This document shows, one piece after another, positions 1-10,467 of a DNA stretch of 64,000 nucleotides. Within the stretch, counting starts at the first letter, position 1. Each line of letters begins with the position of its first letter. The stretch covers positions 1,007,001 to 1,071,000 of the forward strand of contig NZ_CP091716.1 in assembly GCF_022009635.1 (NCBI RefSeq). Direction: 5' to 3'. Source of the stretch: Variovorax paradoxus. GTDB taxonomy: Bacteria > Pseudomonadota > Gammaproteobacteria > Burkholderiales > Burkholderiaceae_C. The position numbers and the translations under genes are program-made. The notes below the pieces were generated by a model. The model was not told the DNA's origin and searched no databases. It saw only the letters and a program-made list of their open reading frames with translations.

Positions 1-2156
1 AAAGTAGCCAAAGGCGGCAAGCTGACAGACAAGGAGTCCGCCTTCCCATGCCAAGCAACAGCCGAGCTTTCGACAACGCCGTTGCCAACCCCGCTCCCCC
101 CATAAACAACCCCATCCGTATTGATGATCTCCCGATAAGAACCAGCACAGGGAACCCCCAGCCGGTACCCATGCCGAGGCACAGGCGTGAAGTTGCAGAC
201 AGCGACAACAAACGCCCCGTCACGCGAACGTCGGACAAAAGCAAAAACCGACTGATCCGAATCGTCATGCACGATCCACTCGAACCCGTCCCCGTCATGG
301 TCGAGCTCATGCAGCGCCGGAAAGTGCCGGTACACGTTGTTCAGGTCGCGCACCAGCCTCCGCACGCCTTGATGCGCCGCATGCTCCAGCAGATGCCAGT
401 CCAGGCTGCGGTCCGCGTTCCACTCTGCGTACTGCGCGAACTCGCCCCCCATGAACAACAACTTCTTTCCCGGATACGCCCACAGATAGCCATACAGGTT
501 GCGCAGCCCGGCAAACTTCTGCCATTCGTCGCCCGGCATGCGCCCGATCAGCGAGCCCTTGCCGTGCACCACCTCGTCGTGCGACAGCGGCAGCACGAAG
601 TTCTCGCTGTGCGCGTACATCAGGCCGAAGGTGATCTTCTGGTGGTGGTGCTTGCGGTAGACCGGGTCGGTGCCGGCATAGGCCAGGGTGTCGTTCATCC
701 AGCCCATGTTCCACTTGTAATGAAAGCCTAGGCCGCCGTCTTCAGGCGGGCGTGTCACGCCGGGGAAACTGGTCGATTCCTCGGCCAGCGTCACCGCGCC
801 GGGCCGCTCGACGCCCACCACGCGGTTCATGCGCCGCAAGAAGTCGATCGCTTCGAGGTTCTCCCGCCCGCCGAGCGAGTTGGGTACCCACTCGCCCGGC
901 TTGCGGCTGTAGTCGCGGTAGAGCATCGAGGCCACCGCGTCCACGCGCAGGCCGTCCACGCCGTAGCGCTCCAGCCAGTAGAGCGCGTTGCCGACGAGGT
1001 AGTTGCGCACCTCGGTGCGCGCGTAGTTGAAGATCAGCGTCTGCCAGTCGTTGTGGAAGCCCTCGCGCGGGTCGGCGTACTCATAGAGCGCGGTGCCGTC
1101 GAAGCGGCCGAGGCCGTGCGCGTCGGTCGGAAAGTGCGCGGGCACCCAGTCCAGGATCACGCCCAGCCCCGCCGCGTGCGCGGCCTCCACGAAATGCCGG
1201 AAGTCGCCCGGCGTGCCGAAGCGCGAGGTGGGCGCGTAAAGCCCGATCGGCTGGTAGCCCCAGGAGCCGTCGAACGGATGCTCGCTGATGGGCAGCAGCT
1301 CGATGTGCGTGAAGCCCATGTCGCGCGCATAGGGCACCAGGGTGTCGGCCAACTCGCGGTAGTCGAGCCACTCGTGGCCGTTGTTCTTGCGGCGCCATGA
1401 GCCCAGGTGCACTTCGTAGATGCTGACCGGCGCGTGGCGCCCGTTGGCCTCGGCGCGGCCCTCGGGCATCTTCACGGCGGCCGGCAGCGGCTGCACCACG
1501 CAAGCGGTGTCGGGGCGCAGCTGCGCCGAGAAGGCAAACGGGTCGGCCTTGCGCAGCACTTCGCCGTGCGCCGACAGAATCTCGAACTCGTAGGCATCGC
1601 CCACCGCCACGTGCGGCGCGAAGATCTCCCACACGCCGCACTCGCGGCGCAGCCGCATCATGTGGCGCCGGCCGTCCCAGTTGTTGAAGTTGCCGACCAC
1701 CGACACGCGCCGCGCATTCGGCGCCCACACCGCGAAGGCCACGCCCTTGACGCCGTTCATCTCGCGCAGGTGGGCGCCCAGCCGCTCCCAGGGCCGCAGG
1801 TGCGTGCCCTCGGCCAGCAGCCAGACGTCGGTGTCTCCCAGCACGAACGGAAAGCGGTAGGGGTCCTCGAGCCGCGAGGTGTGGGCGTCCCAGTCGATCT
1901 GGAACGAATAGCCCATGCGGGCCTCGGCCGCCGGCACCAGGCCGCTGAAGATGTCCGACTCGCCGAGCCGCGAGAGGATCGACAGCGGCCAGCCGGTGCG
2001 CGAATGCACCACCGCCACGCGCTGCGCGCCCGGCAGCAGCGCGCGCACTTCCAGGCCCTCGGCAGTCTCGTGCGGACCCAGCACGGCGAAGGGGTCGCCG
2101 TGTTCGGCGCGCATGAGCGCGCGGATTTCGGATTCGGACAACGGCTTCAGGGGCAT
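1..2156 (-). CDS. glgB: 1,4-alpha-glucan branching enzyme GlgB (3' end outside window)
   Basis: Cytoplasmic GH13 enzyme that moves alpha-1,4 oligoglucan segments to alpha-1,6 positions in glycogen. The frame reads from an ATG at 2156 with no stop before base 1, giving 718 codons, so only the extreme C-terminus is probably missing (the family is usually about 720-740 aa). Visible landmarks are an N-terminal CBM48-type beta domain (…[21 protein letters not shown]), the nucleophile segment [15 protein letters not shown], the acid segment LAEEST and the conserved [11 protein letters not shown]. The start lies 5 nt after the alpha-glucosidase stop, so the two genes are probably co-transcribed. The rest of a glycogen cluster would lie beyond the left edge and cannot be seen. 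Confidence 0.95.
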   Translation of the reverse strand, partial: MPLKPLSESEIRALMRAEHGDPFAVLGPHETAEGLEVRALLPGAQRVAVVHSRTGWPLSILSRLGESDIFSGLVPAAEARMGYSFQIDWDAHTSRLEDPYRFPFVLGDTDVWLLAEGTHLRPWERLGAHLREMNGVKGVAFAVWAPNARRVSVVGNFNNWDGRRHMMRLRRECGVWEIFAPHVAVGDAYEFEILSAHGEVLRKADPFAFSAQLRPDTACVVQPLPAAVKMPEGRAEANGRHAPVSIYEVHLGSWRRKNNGHEWLDYRELADTLVPYARDMGFTHIELLPISEHPFDGSWGYQPIGLYAPTSRFGTPGDFRHFVEAAHAAGLGVILDWVPAHFPTDAHGLGRFDGTALYEYADPREGFHNDWQTLIFNYARTEVRNYLVGNALYWLERYGVDGLRVDAVASMLYRDYSRKPGEWVPNSLGGRENLEAIDFLRRMNRVVGVERPGAVTLAEESTSFPGVTRPPEDGGLGFHYKWNMGWMNDTLAYAGTDPVYRKHHHQKITFGLMYAHSENFVLPLSHDEVVHGKGSLIGRMPGDEWQKFAGLRNLYGYLWAYPGKKLLFMGGEFAQYAEWNADRSLDWHLLEHAAHQGVRRLVRDLNNVYRHFPALHELDHDGDGFEWIVHDDSDQSVFAFVRRSRDGAFVVAVCNFTPVPRHGYRLGVPCAGSYREIINTDGVVYGGSGVGNGVVESSAVAWHGKADSLSVSLPPLAT

Positions 2157-2161
2157 GGCGG

Positions 2162-3850
2162 TCAGCTCGTTCCTTCTTCGTCGGCAAGCATGCCGATGAA
2201 GACGCCGTAAGGCGCCAGCACCAGCATGCGCTCATCGTTCACTGTCTGCACGACGGCAGTCGGCGCGAGCGGTTGTCCGACGAGAGGCTGCAATGACCGC
2301 CATCGTTCGGGCAAGGGCATCGACACCGGCGCGCTTCCCAGGTTGAAGACCGCGTGCAGCGATTGGTTCCCGTCGCGTCGCTCGAAATGCAGCAGGGGCT
2401 CGGGCGCGTCGATGAAGGCGATGCCACCGGTGCGCAGCAGCGGCTGCGCGCGGCGCCAGCGCAGCAGGGCGCGGCTGAAGGCGAGCATCGAGTCCGGGTC
2501 TTCGGCTTGCCGCGCAACGGCCAGCGGCAGGTGCGGGCCGTACACCGGCAGCCAGGGCGTGCCGGTGGTGAAGCCGCCGTGCGGGGCGTCGGCGGTCCAG
2601 GGCATCGGCGTGCGGCAGCCGTCGCGGCCCTTGAACTCGGGCCAGAACGCGCGGCCATAGGGGTCCTGCAGCAGCTCGAACGGCACCTCGGCTTCGGGCA
2701 GGCCGAGTTCCTCGCCCTGGTAGATGCTGGCGCTGCCGCGCAGCGTGAGCAGCAGCATCAGCCAGAGGCGGTCGCGGCGCGTGTCGGCGGGTGCGCCGTT
2801 GCTCCAGCGCGTGGCGACGCGCGGCACGTCGTGGTTCGACACCGCCCAGCAGCCCCAGCCGCCGGTGGGCGCCAGCGCGCCGTCGAGCGCCTCGACCTGG
2901 TGGCGCAGGTGCGCCGGGCTGTGGTCGGCCGTGAGCAGGCTGAAGCTGTAGGCCAGGTGCAGGCGCTTGCCGCTCTCGGTGTATTGCGCCATGACGGGCG
3001 GCGCGTTCTCGTCGCCGACCTCGCCCAGCGCCACCGCGCCGTAGCCGTCGAGCAGCCGGCGCAGGCTCTCGAGAAAAGCCAGGTTCTCGTGCTGGCTCTT
3101 GTCGTAAAGATGCTGCTGCATCGCATACGGGTTGTCGGCGCGCACCGTGCTCACTTCGTCGATCGACGCGAGCGAGGCCGGCGGGTTGTCGCGCAGCAGC
3201 GCGTCGTGGAACTGGTGGTTGCAGGCGTCGAAGCGGAAGCCGTCGACGCCGCGCTCGCACCAGAAGCGCACCTCGCCCAGCAAGGCTTCCTGCACCTCGG
3301 CGCAATGGAAGTTCAGGTCGGGCTGCTCGGCGAGGAAGCTGTGCAGGTAGTACTGCCGCCGCCGCGAGTCCCATTGCCAGGCCGAGCCGCCGAACACCGA
3401 CAGCCAGTTGGTGGGCGGCGTGCCGTCGGGCCTGGGGTCGGCCCACACGTACCAGTCGGCCTTGGGGTTGTCGCGCGAGCTGCGGCTTTCGGCGAACCAG
3501 GCGTGCCGGTCGGAGGTGTGCGAGAGCACCTGGTCAATGATGAGCTTCAGGCCCAGCGCATGCATGCGCGCGAGCATGGCGTCGAAGTCGGCCAGCGTGC
3601 CGAACAGCGGATCGACCGCGCGGTAGTCGGACACGTCGTAGCCGAAGTCCTTCATCGGCGAGCGGAAGAAGGGCGAGACCCAGACCGCATCGACGCCGAG
3701 CGCCGCCACGTGCTCGAGCCGGGCCGTGATGCCGGGCAGGTCGCCGATGCCGTCGCCGTTGCTGTCGCTGAAGCTGCGCGGGTAGATCTGGTAGATCACC
3801 GCGCCGCGCCACCATTCGCTGTTGCTGCTGCCATTGTTGCTGCTGCCCAT
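2162..3850 (-). CDS. GH13 alpha-glucosidase (oligo-1,6-glucosidase-like)
   Basis: A 562-residue retaining alpha-glucosidase of family GH13 that hydrolyses terminal alpha-glucosidic bonds of maltose or isomaltose-type oligosaccharides. It has no signal peptide, so it is cytoplasmic. Seen in order: [15 protein letters not shown] at the N-terminus, [18 protein letters not shown], the nucleophile segment GFRFDACN, the acid segment ALGEVGDE and the transition-state segment SNHDVPR. The N-terminus begins with a short Ser/Asn-rich stretch ([14 protein letters not shown]), so a start a few codons later is possible. It lies directly upstream of glgB on the same strand, 5 nt apart, which suggests a role in glycogen or malto-oligosaccharide turnover. 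Trehalose synthase is less likely because no maltokinase-like tail is present. Exact substrate is not determined. Confidence 0.88.
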   Translation of the reverse strand: MGSSNNGSSNSEWWRGAVIYQIYPRSFSDSNGDGIGDLPGITARLEHVAALGVDAVWVSPFFRSPMKDFGYDVSDYRAVDPLFGTLADFDAMLARMHALGLKLIIDQVLSHTSDRHAWFAESRSSRDNPKADWYVWADPRPDGTPPTNWLSVFGGSAWQWDSRRRQYYLHSFLAEQPDLNFHCAEVQEALLGEVRFWCERGVDGFRFDACNHQFHDALLRDNPPASLASIDEVSTVRADNPYAMQQHLYDKSQHENLAFLESLRRLLDGYGAVALGEVGDENAPPVMAQYTESGKRLHLAYSFSLLTADHSPAHLRHQVEALDGALAPTGGWGCWAVSNHDVPRVATRWSNGAPADTRRDRLWLMLLLTLRGSASIYQGEELGLPEAEVPFELLQDPYGRAFWPEFKGRDGCRTPMPWTADAPHGGFTTGTPWLPVYGPHLPLAVARQAEDPDSMLAFSRALLRWRRAQPLLRTGGIAFIDAPEPLLHFERRDGNQSLHAVFNLGSAPVSMPLPERWRSLQPLVGQPLAPTAVVQTVNDERMLVLAPYGVFIGMLADEEGTS

Positions 3851-3947
3851 GCCGGTCCCTGTGGTCGGAAAATCATTGTGGCATGCGAGATCCGGGCCAG
3901 TGATACGCGCCGCGGCGGCGTCGGTACGCGGCCTCCGGCCGCCGCCT

Positions 3948-5018
3948 TCACAGGCGCGCGAGCAAACCCGCGACGCTCTCGCGGGCCAGGCCCAGCGGTT
4001 CGAGCAGGTCGTTCTCGCGGCGGTAATCGATGCCGTTGACCAGCGAGGCCGCGTCCACGATGGTGCGGGTCGCGGGCGTCGGCACGCCGGCGATGGCGCC
4101 CAGCGCTTCGACGAAAGCCAGGCCGTAGGGCATGTCTTCGCTCACATAGCGGGTGTCGACCTGCGTGGGCCCCGGCGGGCCGCCGCGCTTGGCGTGCAGT
4201 TCGGCGGCAATGTCCTCGAGCTTTTCCGCCGTGGTGCCGAAGGAGCGCGCGAAATGCGCCTCGATGGGGCCGACCTCTATGCCGAAAGCTTTCGCCACGG
4301 CGCGGCGCTCCCGGTCCAGCGCCTCGATGGCGCGCGACACGCCCGGCGTCATGCAGTGGTACTGCGGCCAGTTCTCGGCGCGCTCGATGCGCGTCCAGTT
4401 GAAGACCGCGAGCGGCCCGTGGGACTGCGGGTTGACGTTGGCCAGGGCGCTGGCGAGCGCGCTTTCCTGCGGGAAGAAGCCGTCGCCGAAAAGCTCGGCG
4501 CACAGCGCAACGGCTTCGCCGACCCTAGCGCCGGGCAGGGCGGACACGCCCACCGCCTTGCGCCGCGTCATCACCCGGACCTGCGTTCCGGACTCCCGGC
4601 GCGCCGTCAGCACGGTGGTGCCGAAACTGGCCACGGTGATCTGCCGGCCGGCGCGGTGGGCAGCTTCATGAAGATAGAGCGAGGACAGCGAGGCCATCGA
4701 ACTCACGATCACGGTCTGGCCGTCGCGCAGGAAGGGCAGCAGCGCGTCCATCACCCGCCTGTGGCCGTTGACGGGCAGGGCGAGCAGTAGCACATCCGAC
4801 GCCGCGCAAAGGCCGGCCGGGTCGTCGGCAACCTCGACGTTCACCGAAAACGACTGGATGCCGCCGGCCTCCAGCGCCTGCGTTCGCAGGGCCTGGGCGC
4901 CCTGGCCGCCCGGGGACCACACGGTGACACCGTGCCCTGCCTGCCGCAGCCAGGCCGCGCTGGCCAGCGCGATCGCCCCGGTGCCGGCGATGCCGACGCG
5001 GTATGCCGATTTATTCAA
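3948..5018 (-). CDS. NAD/NADP octopine/nopaline dehydrogenase family protein
   Basis: A 356-residue two-domain oxidoreductase. The N-terminal Rossmann fold starts with VGIAGTGAIALASAAWLRQAGH (GxGxxx nucleotide-binding loop). The C-terminal helical domain carries the family-typical NPQSHGPLAVFNWTRIE and the segment MPYGLAFVEALG. Members of this family reductively join an amino acid and a 2-oxo acid into an opine, or run the reverse reaction. The substrate here is unknown. The only plausible start is a TTG at 5018, which overlaps the stop of the Bug gene upstream by 8 nt, with a purine-rich GGCGGGA just before it. The tight overlap implies translational coupling and a shared substrate with that binding protein. 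This is inference from context. Confidence 0.82.
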   Translation of the reverse strand: MNKSAYRVGIAGTGAIALASAAWLRQAGHGVTVWSPGGQGAQALRTQALEAGGIQSFSVNVEVADDPAGLCAASDVLLLALPVNGHRRVMDALLPFLRDGQTVIVSSMASLSSLYLHEAAHRAGRQITVASFGTTVLTARRESGTQVRVMTRRKAVGVSALPGARVGEAVALCAELFGDGFFPQESALASALANVNPQSHGPLAVFNWTRIERAENWPQYHCMTPGVSRAIEALDRERRAVAKAFGIEVGPIEAHFARSFGTTAEKLEDIAAELHAKRGGPPGPTQVDTRYVSEDMPYGLAFVEALGAIAGVPTPATRTIVDAASLVNGIDYRRENDLLEPLGLARESVAGLLARL

Positions 5019-5985
5019 CCTTGATCCCGCCTTGCTTGATGACCTTGGCCCAGCGCTGGCTGTCTTCCGCGACGACCTTGCCCAATGCGGCTGGGCCGCC
5101 GCAGGTGTTGACCGCGCCCAGCTGGGCGAAGCGCTGCTTTGTCTCAGGCAGGTTGCACACCTCCACCAGCGCCGCCGACAGCTTTTCGATGGCCGCCGCC
5201 GGCATCCGCGCCGGCGCCATCACGCCGACCCAGACCGGCACTTCCATGCCCGGCAGACCGGTGGCCTCGCCAATGGTGGGCGCCGAGCCCATGCTGGGCA
5301 GGGACACGCGAGAGAAGGTGCCCAGCACGCGCGCCTTGCCGCTGGCGACCATGGGCTCGATGGAGGCCACGCTGGTCACGATGGTCGCCACCTGTCCGCC
5401 CAGCAGGTCGGTCATGGCGGGCGCCGCGCCCCGGTAGGGCACATGCAGCAGGTTCACGCCGCTCGCCTGGGCCAGCAGCGCCCCGGTCAGGTGCGAAACG
5501 GTGCCGTTGCCGGTCGAGGCGTAGGTCACCAGGCCGGGCCGGGCCTTGGCGTCGCGGAGCACATCGGCCACGGTCTTGTAGGGGCTTTCGGTGCGCACCG
5601 ACAGCGTCATGGGCGTGTCGGCCACCAGCGCCACCGGCACCAGCTCGTGCACCGGGTCGTAGGGCAGCCTGGCCTGCAGATGGGGCGCGATGGTGACCGC
5701 GCCGCCCGTGGCCAGCAGCACCGTGGCGCCGTCGGTCGCCTTGGCCACCGCGTCGGCGGCCACGATGCCGCCGGCGCCGGCCTTGTTGTCGATGATGACC
5801 GGCTGGCCCAGCTTGTCGGTGAGCTTGGCGCCCAGGTAGCGGGCGATCACGTCCTGCGCGCCGCCGGTGGCGAAGGGCACGACGAGGCGCAGGGGCTTGT
5901 CGTTGTGCTGTGCCCACAGCGGCGTGGTGGCGAGTCCGGCGGCGGCCGCGAGGGCCAGGGCGAGGTGTTTCAGGCGCAATTTCAT
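5011..5985 (-). CDS. Tripartite tricarboxylate transporter (Bug) family substrate-binding protein
   Basis: A 324-residue periplasmic binding protein. It has a Sec-type signal peptide (MKLRLKHLALALAAAAGLATTPLWA) followed by the Bug signature LRLVVPFATGGAQDVIAR, then IIDNKAGAGG and HVPYRGAAPAMTDLLGGQV. Bug proteins capture small carboxylates for TctAB permeases or act as solute sensors. No tctA or tctB lies nearby, so it is an orphan binding protein, as is common in Bordetella and Comamonadaceae. It is the first gene of a minus-strand unit and overlaps the opine-type dehydrogenase by 8 nt, which suggests an N-substituted amino acid or 2-oxo acid ligand. It is divergent from leuS across 148 nt. 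Confidence 0.9.
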   Translation of the reverse strand: MKLRLKHLALALAAAAGLATTPLWAQHNDKPLRLVVPFATGGAQDVIARYLGAKLTDKLGQPVIIDNKAGAGGIVAADAVAKATDGATVLLATGGAVTIAPHLQARLPYDPVHELVPVALVADTPMTLSVRTESPYKTVADVLRDAKARPGLVTYASTGNGTVSHLTGALLAQASGVNLLHVPYRGAAPAMTDLLGGQVATIVTSVASIEPMVASGKARVLGTFSRVSLPSMGSAPTIGEATGLPGMEVPVWVGVMAPARMPAAAIEKLSAALVEVCNLPETKQRFAQLGAVNTCGGPAALGKVVAEDSQRWAKVIKQGGIKVE

Positions 5986-6133
5986 GGTGCTCCGGGCGGT
6001 TCGAAAGCGGGCGTTACCCGCGCAACACGCAGGTTACGTGCCCCAAGTCTAGAGTCCGCGGGCCGGGGCTTTCGCCCGGGCGCGATAATCCCGCGTTCCC
6101 GGCCGCTCCGAGCCGGGCTCTTGCCGAACCGCC

Positions 6134-8764
6134 ATGAATCCCAGCTACAAACCCAGCGACGTCGAGTCCGCTGCCCAGGCGCAATGGAGCGCCGCCGATG
6201 CCTACCGCGTCACCGAGGACGCGAGCCGCAAGAAGTACTACGCCTGCTCGATGCTGCCGTATCCCAGCGGCAAGCTGCACATGGGCCACGTGCGCAACTA
6301 CACGATCAACGACATGCTCACGCGCTACCTGCGCATGAGCGGCTACAACGTGCTGATGCCCATGGGCTGGGACGCCTTCGGCCTGCCGGCCGAGAACGCG
6401 GCGCTGAAGAACGGCGTGCCGCCGGCCAAGTGGACCTACGAGAACATCGCCTACATGAAGGGCCAGCTCCAGGCCATGGGCCTGGCCATCGACTGGAGCC
6501 GCGAGATCGCCACCTGCGACCCCAGCTACTACAAGTGGAACCAGTGGCTGTTCCTGAAGATGCTCGAAAAGGGCATTGCCTACCGCAAGACCCAGGTCGT
6601 GAACTGGGACCCGGTCGACCAGACCGTGCTGGCCAACGAGCAGGTGATCGACGGCAAGGGCTGGCGTACCGGCGCCACGGTCGAGCGCCGCGAGATCCCC
6701 GGCTACTACCTGAAGATCAGCGACTACGCCGAAGAACTGCTCGAGCACACCCAGCACAAGCTGCCGGGCTGGCCCGAGCGCGTCAAGCTGATGCAGGAGA
6801 ACTGGATCGGCAAGAGCGAGGGCCTGCGCTTCGCTTTCACGCATGACATCAAAGACGCCAGCGGCAAGCCGATCCAGGACGGCCGCATGTACGTGTTCAC
6901 CACGCGCGCCGACACCATCATGGGCGTGACCTTCTGCGCCGTGGCCCCCGAGCATCCGCTGGCCGCGCACGCCGCCACGCTCGACCCCAAGGTCGCTGCC
7001 TTCATCGAAGAGTGCAAGAACGGCGGCACCACCGAGGCCGAGCTGGCCACCCAGGAGAAGAAGGGTGTGCCCACGGGCCTCACGGTAACGCACCCGATCA
7101 CCGACGAGCAGGTGCCGGTGTGGGTCGGCAACTACGTGCTGATCGGCTACGGCGACGGCGCCGTGATGGGCGTGCCCGCGCACGACGAGCGCGACTTCGC
7201 CTTCGCCAACAAGTACGGCATCGAGATCATCCAGGTGGTGCTGGTCGACGACGAGCCGCACTTCGACTATCACAAGTGGCAGGACTGGTACGGTGACAAG
7301 CAGCGCGGCGTGACCATCAACTCCGACAACTTCAGCGGCATGACCTACAAGGAGGCCGTGGCCGCCGTGGCGCATGCGCTGGGCCAGAAGGGCCTGGGCG
7401 AGCTGCAGACCACCTGGCGCCTGCGTGACTGGGGCGTGAGCCGCCAGCGCTACTGGGGCACGCCGATCCCGATCATCCACTGCGAAGAGCACGGCGCGGT
7501 GCCGGTCCCCGAGAAGGACCTGCCCGTGGTGCTGCCGACCGACTGCGTGCCGGACGGCTCGGGCAACCCGCTGCACAAGCACGAAGGCTTCCACGCCGGC
7601 GTGGTCTGCCCGGTCTGCGGCAAGCCCGCGCGGCGCGAGACCGACACCATGGACACCTTCGTGGACAGCTCGTGGTACTTCATGCGGTACTGCGACCCGA
7701 AGAACGACGAGGCCATGGTGGCCGGCGGCGCCGACTACTGGATGCCGATGGACCAGTACATCGGCGGCATCGAGCACGCCATTCTTCACCTGCTGTACGC
7801 GCGCTTCTGGACCAAGGTGATGCGCGACCTCGGCCTGCTGAAGGCCGACGAGCCCTTCAGCAAGCTGCTGACGCAGGGCATGGTGCTCAACCACATCTTC
7901 TACAAGCGCAACGAGAAGGGCGGCAAGGACTACTTCCCGCCCACCGAGGTCACGACCGTGCTCGACGCGCAGGGCCGCATCGTCGGCGGCACCACCGCCG
8001 ACGGCACGAAGGTCGAGTACGGCGGCGTCGGCAAGATGGGCAAGAGCGAGCGCAACGGCGTCGACCCGCAGGACCTGATCGAGAAGTACGGCGCCGACAC
8101 CGCGCGCCTGTACACCATGTTCACCGCGCCGCCCGAGGCCACGCTCGAGTGGAACGACGCGGCCGTCGAGGGCAGCTACCGCTTCCTGCGCCGGGTGTGG
8201 AACTTTGGTGCCGCGCAGGCGGACGTGGCACCGGTGGCGGCCGCCGGCCAGGCCTTCGGCAAGGGCGCCCAGGCGCTGCGTCGCGAGGTGCACACCGTGC
8301 TGCGCCAGGTCGACTACGACTACCAGCGCATGCAATACAACACCGTGGTGTCGGGCGCGATGAAACTGCTCAACGCGCTGGAAGGCTTCAAGCCCGACGG
8401 CAGCGCGGGCGACGCCGCCGCGGTGCGCGAGGGCTTCGGCATCCTGCTGCGCTGCCTGTACCCGGCCACGCCGCACATCGCGCAGCAACTGTGGAACGAA
8501 CTCGGCTACGACAAGGACCTGGGCGGGCTGCTCGACGCCCCGTGGCCCACGGTCGACGTCGGTGCGCTGGTGCAGGACGAGATCGAACTCATGCTGCAGG
8601 TCAACGGCAAGCTGCGCGGCAAGCTCAGCGTGCCGGCCGGTGCCTCGAAGGACGAGATCGAGAAGCTCGCGCTGGCCTGCGACGATTTCGTCGCCTTCGC
8701 GGAAGGCGCGCAGCCCAAGCGCGTGATCGTGGTTCCCGGCCGTCTGGTCAACGTGGTTCTCTGA
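6134..8764 (+). CDS. leuS: Leucyl-tRNA synthetase
   Basis: An 876-residue class I aminoacyl-tRNA synthetase that charges tRNA-Leu in the cytoplasm. The HIGH motif is HMGH (residues 49-52). The CP1 editing domain contains the threonine-rich [24 protein letters not shown] and [16 protein letters not shown] are typical of LeuRS. The KMSKS loop reads KMGKS (residues 634-638), so its central serine is glycine, and the following lysine-asparagine pair is ER. Length is normal for a bacterial LeuRS. It begins a tight plus-strand run: lptE starts 15 nt after the stop and holA follows. This leuS-lptE-holA order is also familiar from E. coli, which supports all three calls. Confidence 0.97.
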   Translation: MNPSYKPSDVESAAQAQWSAADAYRVTEDASRKKYYACSMLPYPSGKLHMGHVRNYTINDMLTRYLRMSGYNVLMPMGWDAFGLPAENAALKNGVPPAKWTYENIAYMKGQLQAMGLAIDWSREIATCDPSYYKWNQWLFLKMLEKGIAYRKTQVVNWDPVDQTVLANEQVIDGKGWRTGATVERREIPGYYLKISDYAEELLEHTQHKLPGWPERVKLMQENWIGKSEGLRFAFTHDIKDASGKPIQDGRMYVFTTRADTIMGVTFCAVAPEHPLAAHAATLDPKVAAFIEECKNGGTTEAELATQEKKGVPTGLTVTHPITDEQVPVWVGNYVLIGYGDGAVMGVPAHDERDFAFANKYGIEIIQVVLVDDEPHFDYHKWQDWYGDKQRGVTINSDNFSGMTYKEAVAAVAHALGQKGLGELQTTWRLRDWGVSRQRYWGTPIPIIHCEEHGAVPVPEKDLPVVLPTDCVPDGSGNPLHKHEGFHAGVVCPVCGKPARRETDTMDTFVDSSWYFMRYCDPKNDEAMVAGGADYWMPMDQYIGGIEHAILHLLYARFWTKVMRDLGLLKADEPFSKLLTQGMVLNHIFYKRNEKGGKDYFPPTEVTTVLDAQGRIVGGTTADGTKVEYGGVGKMGKSERNGVDPQDLIEKYGADTARLYTMFTAPPEATLEWNDAAVEGSYRFLRRVWNFGAAQADVAPVAAAGQAFGKGAQALRREVHTVLRQVDYDYQRMQYNTVVSGAMKLLNALEGFKPDGSAGDAAAVREGFGILLRCLYPATPHIAQQLWNELGYDKDLGGLLDAPWPTVDVGALVQDEIELMLQVNGKLRGKLSVPAGASKDEIEKLALACDDFVAFAEGAQPKRVIVVPGRLVNVVL

Positions 8765-8779
8765 ACGAACGACTCAAGC

Positions 8780-9316
8780 ATGAACAATCGCAATGTCTCG
8801 CTGCCGCGCCGCGGCCTTCTCCTCGGACTGGCGGTGGCCGGTGCCTCGCTGGGCCTGGCCGGGTGCGGCTTCGAGCTGCGCAAGGCGCCGGTCTTTGCGT
8901 TCAAGTCACTGTCGGTGGAAGGGTCCGAGGCCCTTCTCAAGTCGGCCATGATCAACCAGATCCGGCGCGAGCTGCGGGCGACCGGCTCCGTGACCGTGCT
9001 GCCGGCGGAAGACGCGTCCAAGGCCGACGTGATCCTCGAAATCCTGGGCGAAGACCGCAACCGCATCGTGATCTCGACCAATTCGGCGGGCCTGGTGCGC
9101 GAGCTTCAGCTGCAGCTGCGCATCCGCTTCCGGCTGCGTACGCCGGGCGGCAAGGACCTGCTGCCCGCCTCCGAGGTCTCGCAGACGCGCGACCTGAGCT
9201 TCAACGAAACCAACGCGCTCGCCAAGGAAGGCGAAGCCGACCTGCTGTTCCGCGACATGCAGTCGGACATCGCGCAGCAGTTGATGCGCCGTATCGCCGC
9301 GGTCAAGTCGCTGTAA
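8780..9316 (+). CDS. lptE: LPS assembly lipoprotein LptE
   Basis: A 178-residue outer-membrane lipoprotein that plugs the LptD barrel and helps insert LPS into the outer leaflet. The signal peptide ends in the lipobox LAGC with Cys29 as the lipidated residue, followed by the family-typical GFELR. The mature part has the short alternating strands expected of LptE (IVISTNSAGLVRELQLQLR). Similarity among LptE proteins is weak, so the call leans on position between leuS and holA, size and the CGFELR motif. The n-region has a twin arginine (LPRRGLLLG), which is unusual for this protein. holA starts 7 nt after the stop. Confidence 0.9.
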   Translation: MNNRNVSLPRRGLLLGLAVAGASLGLAGCGFELRKAPVFAFKSLSVEGSEALLKSAMINQIRRELRATGSVTVLPAEDASKADVILEILGEDRNRIVISTNSAGLVRELQLQLRIRFRLRTPGGKDLLPASEVSQTRDLSFNETNALAKEGEADLLFRDMQSDIAQQLMRRIAAVKSL

Positions 9317-9323
9317 TCCGTCG

Positions 9324-10397
9324 ATGCAACTCGCCAGCGCCTCGCTCGGGGCCCATCTGCAGAAGGGCCTGAAGCCGCTCTACACGATCCACGGCGACGA
9401 GCCGCTGCTCGCGCAGGAAGCGGCCGACGCCATTCGCACGGCCGCGCGCGCGCAGGGCTACACCGAGCGCAGCTCGTACACGGTGGCCGGCGCGCATTTC
9501 GACTGGAGCGCGGTGCTCGCGGCTGGCGGCTCGCTTTCGCTGTTCGCCGACAAGCAGATCGTGGAGATCCGCATTCCCTCGGGCAAGCCCGGCAAGGACG
9601 GCAGCGCGGCGCTGCAGCAGCTGGCCGAATCGGCACCCGGCAACGACAGCACGCTCACGCTGGTGATGCTGCCCCGGCTGGACAAGGCCACGCGCACCGG
9701 CGCCTGGTTCTCGGCGCTGGAGAACAATGGCGCGAGCATCCAGGTCGACCCGATCGAGCGCAATGCGCTGCCGCAGTGGATCGCCCAGCGCCTGGGCCAG
9801 CAGGGCCAGCGCGTGATGCCGGGCGACGAAGGCCAGCGCACGCTGCAGTTCTTTGCCGACCGCGTCGAAGGCAACCTGCTCGCGGCGCACCAGGAAATCC
9901 AGAAGCTCGCGCTGCTGCATCCGGCGGGCGAACTCAGCTGGGAGCAGGTGGAAGGCGCGGTCAACAACGTGGCGCGCTACGACGTGTTCAAGCTTTCAGA
10001 GGCCGTGTTGGCCGGCAATCCGCAGCGGGTGGCGCGCATGCTCGACGGCCTGCAGGCCGAGGGCGAGGCCGAAGTGCTGGTGCATTACACGATTGCCGAG
10101 GACATCCGCGCACTCAAGCGCGTGAAGGACGCGATGGCCTCGGGCCGTCCGCTGCCGATGGCGCTGCGCGAAAACCGCATCTGGGGCCCGCGCGAGCGTG
10201 CCTTCGAGCGTGTGCTGCCGCGCCTGGACGACCGCATGCTGACCCGCCTGCTGCGCGCCGCCCATGTGGTGGACGGCATCGTGAAGGGCCTGAAGCAGCC
10301 CGACTGGCCCGCCAGCGGCTGGCAGGCGTTGCAGCGGCTGGCGCTGATGCTGTGCCGCGCCTGCAGCAGCGCGGCGGCCGCGCCAAGACGCGCCTGA
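9324..10397 (+). CDS. holA: DNA polymerase III subunit delta
   Basis: A 357-residue subunit of the clamp-loader complex that opens the beta sliding clamp during replication. It has the N-terminal AAA+-like fold without a functional P-loop ([21 protein letters not shown]), a central lid region with [20 protein letters not shown], and the helical C-terminal collar. Residues EGNLLAA and [16 protein letters not shown] are typical of HolA. Length is normal. It starts 7 nt after lptE in the conserved leuS-lptE-holA run, probably one transcript. proA follows after 70 nt. Confidence 0.95.
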   Translation: MQLASASLGAHLQKGLKPLYTIHGDEPLLAQEAADAIRTAARAQGYTERSSYTVAGAHFDWSAVLAAGGSLSLFADKQIVEIRIPSGKPGKDGSAALQQLAESAPGNDSTLTLVMLPRLDKATRTGAWFSALENNGASIQVDPIERNALPQWIAQRLGQQGQRVMPGDEGQRTLQFFADRVEGNLLAAHQEIQKLALLHPAGELSWEQVEGAVNNVARYDVFKLSEAVLAGNPQRVARMLDGLQAEGEAEVLVHYTIAEDIRALKRVKDAMASGRPLPMALRENRIWGPRERAFERVLPRLDDRMLTRLLRAAHVVDGIVKGLKQPDWPASGWQALQRLALMLCRACSSAAAAPRRA

Positions 10398-10467
10398 TCC
10401 GTGGTGGCTTCGGCCATCAAAAGGCCCGCCGTATCCTGGTCGAGGGGCGGCATGGGAAAATGAGTGC

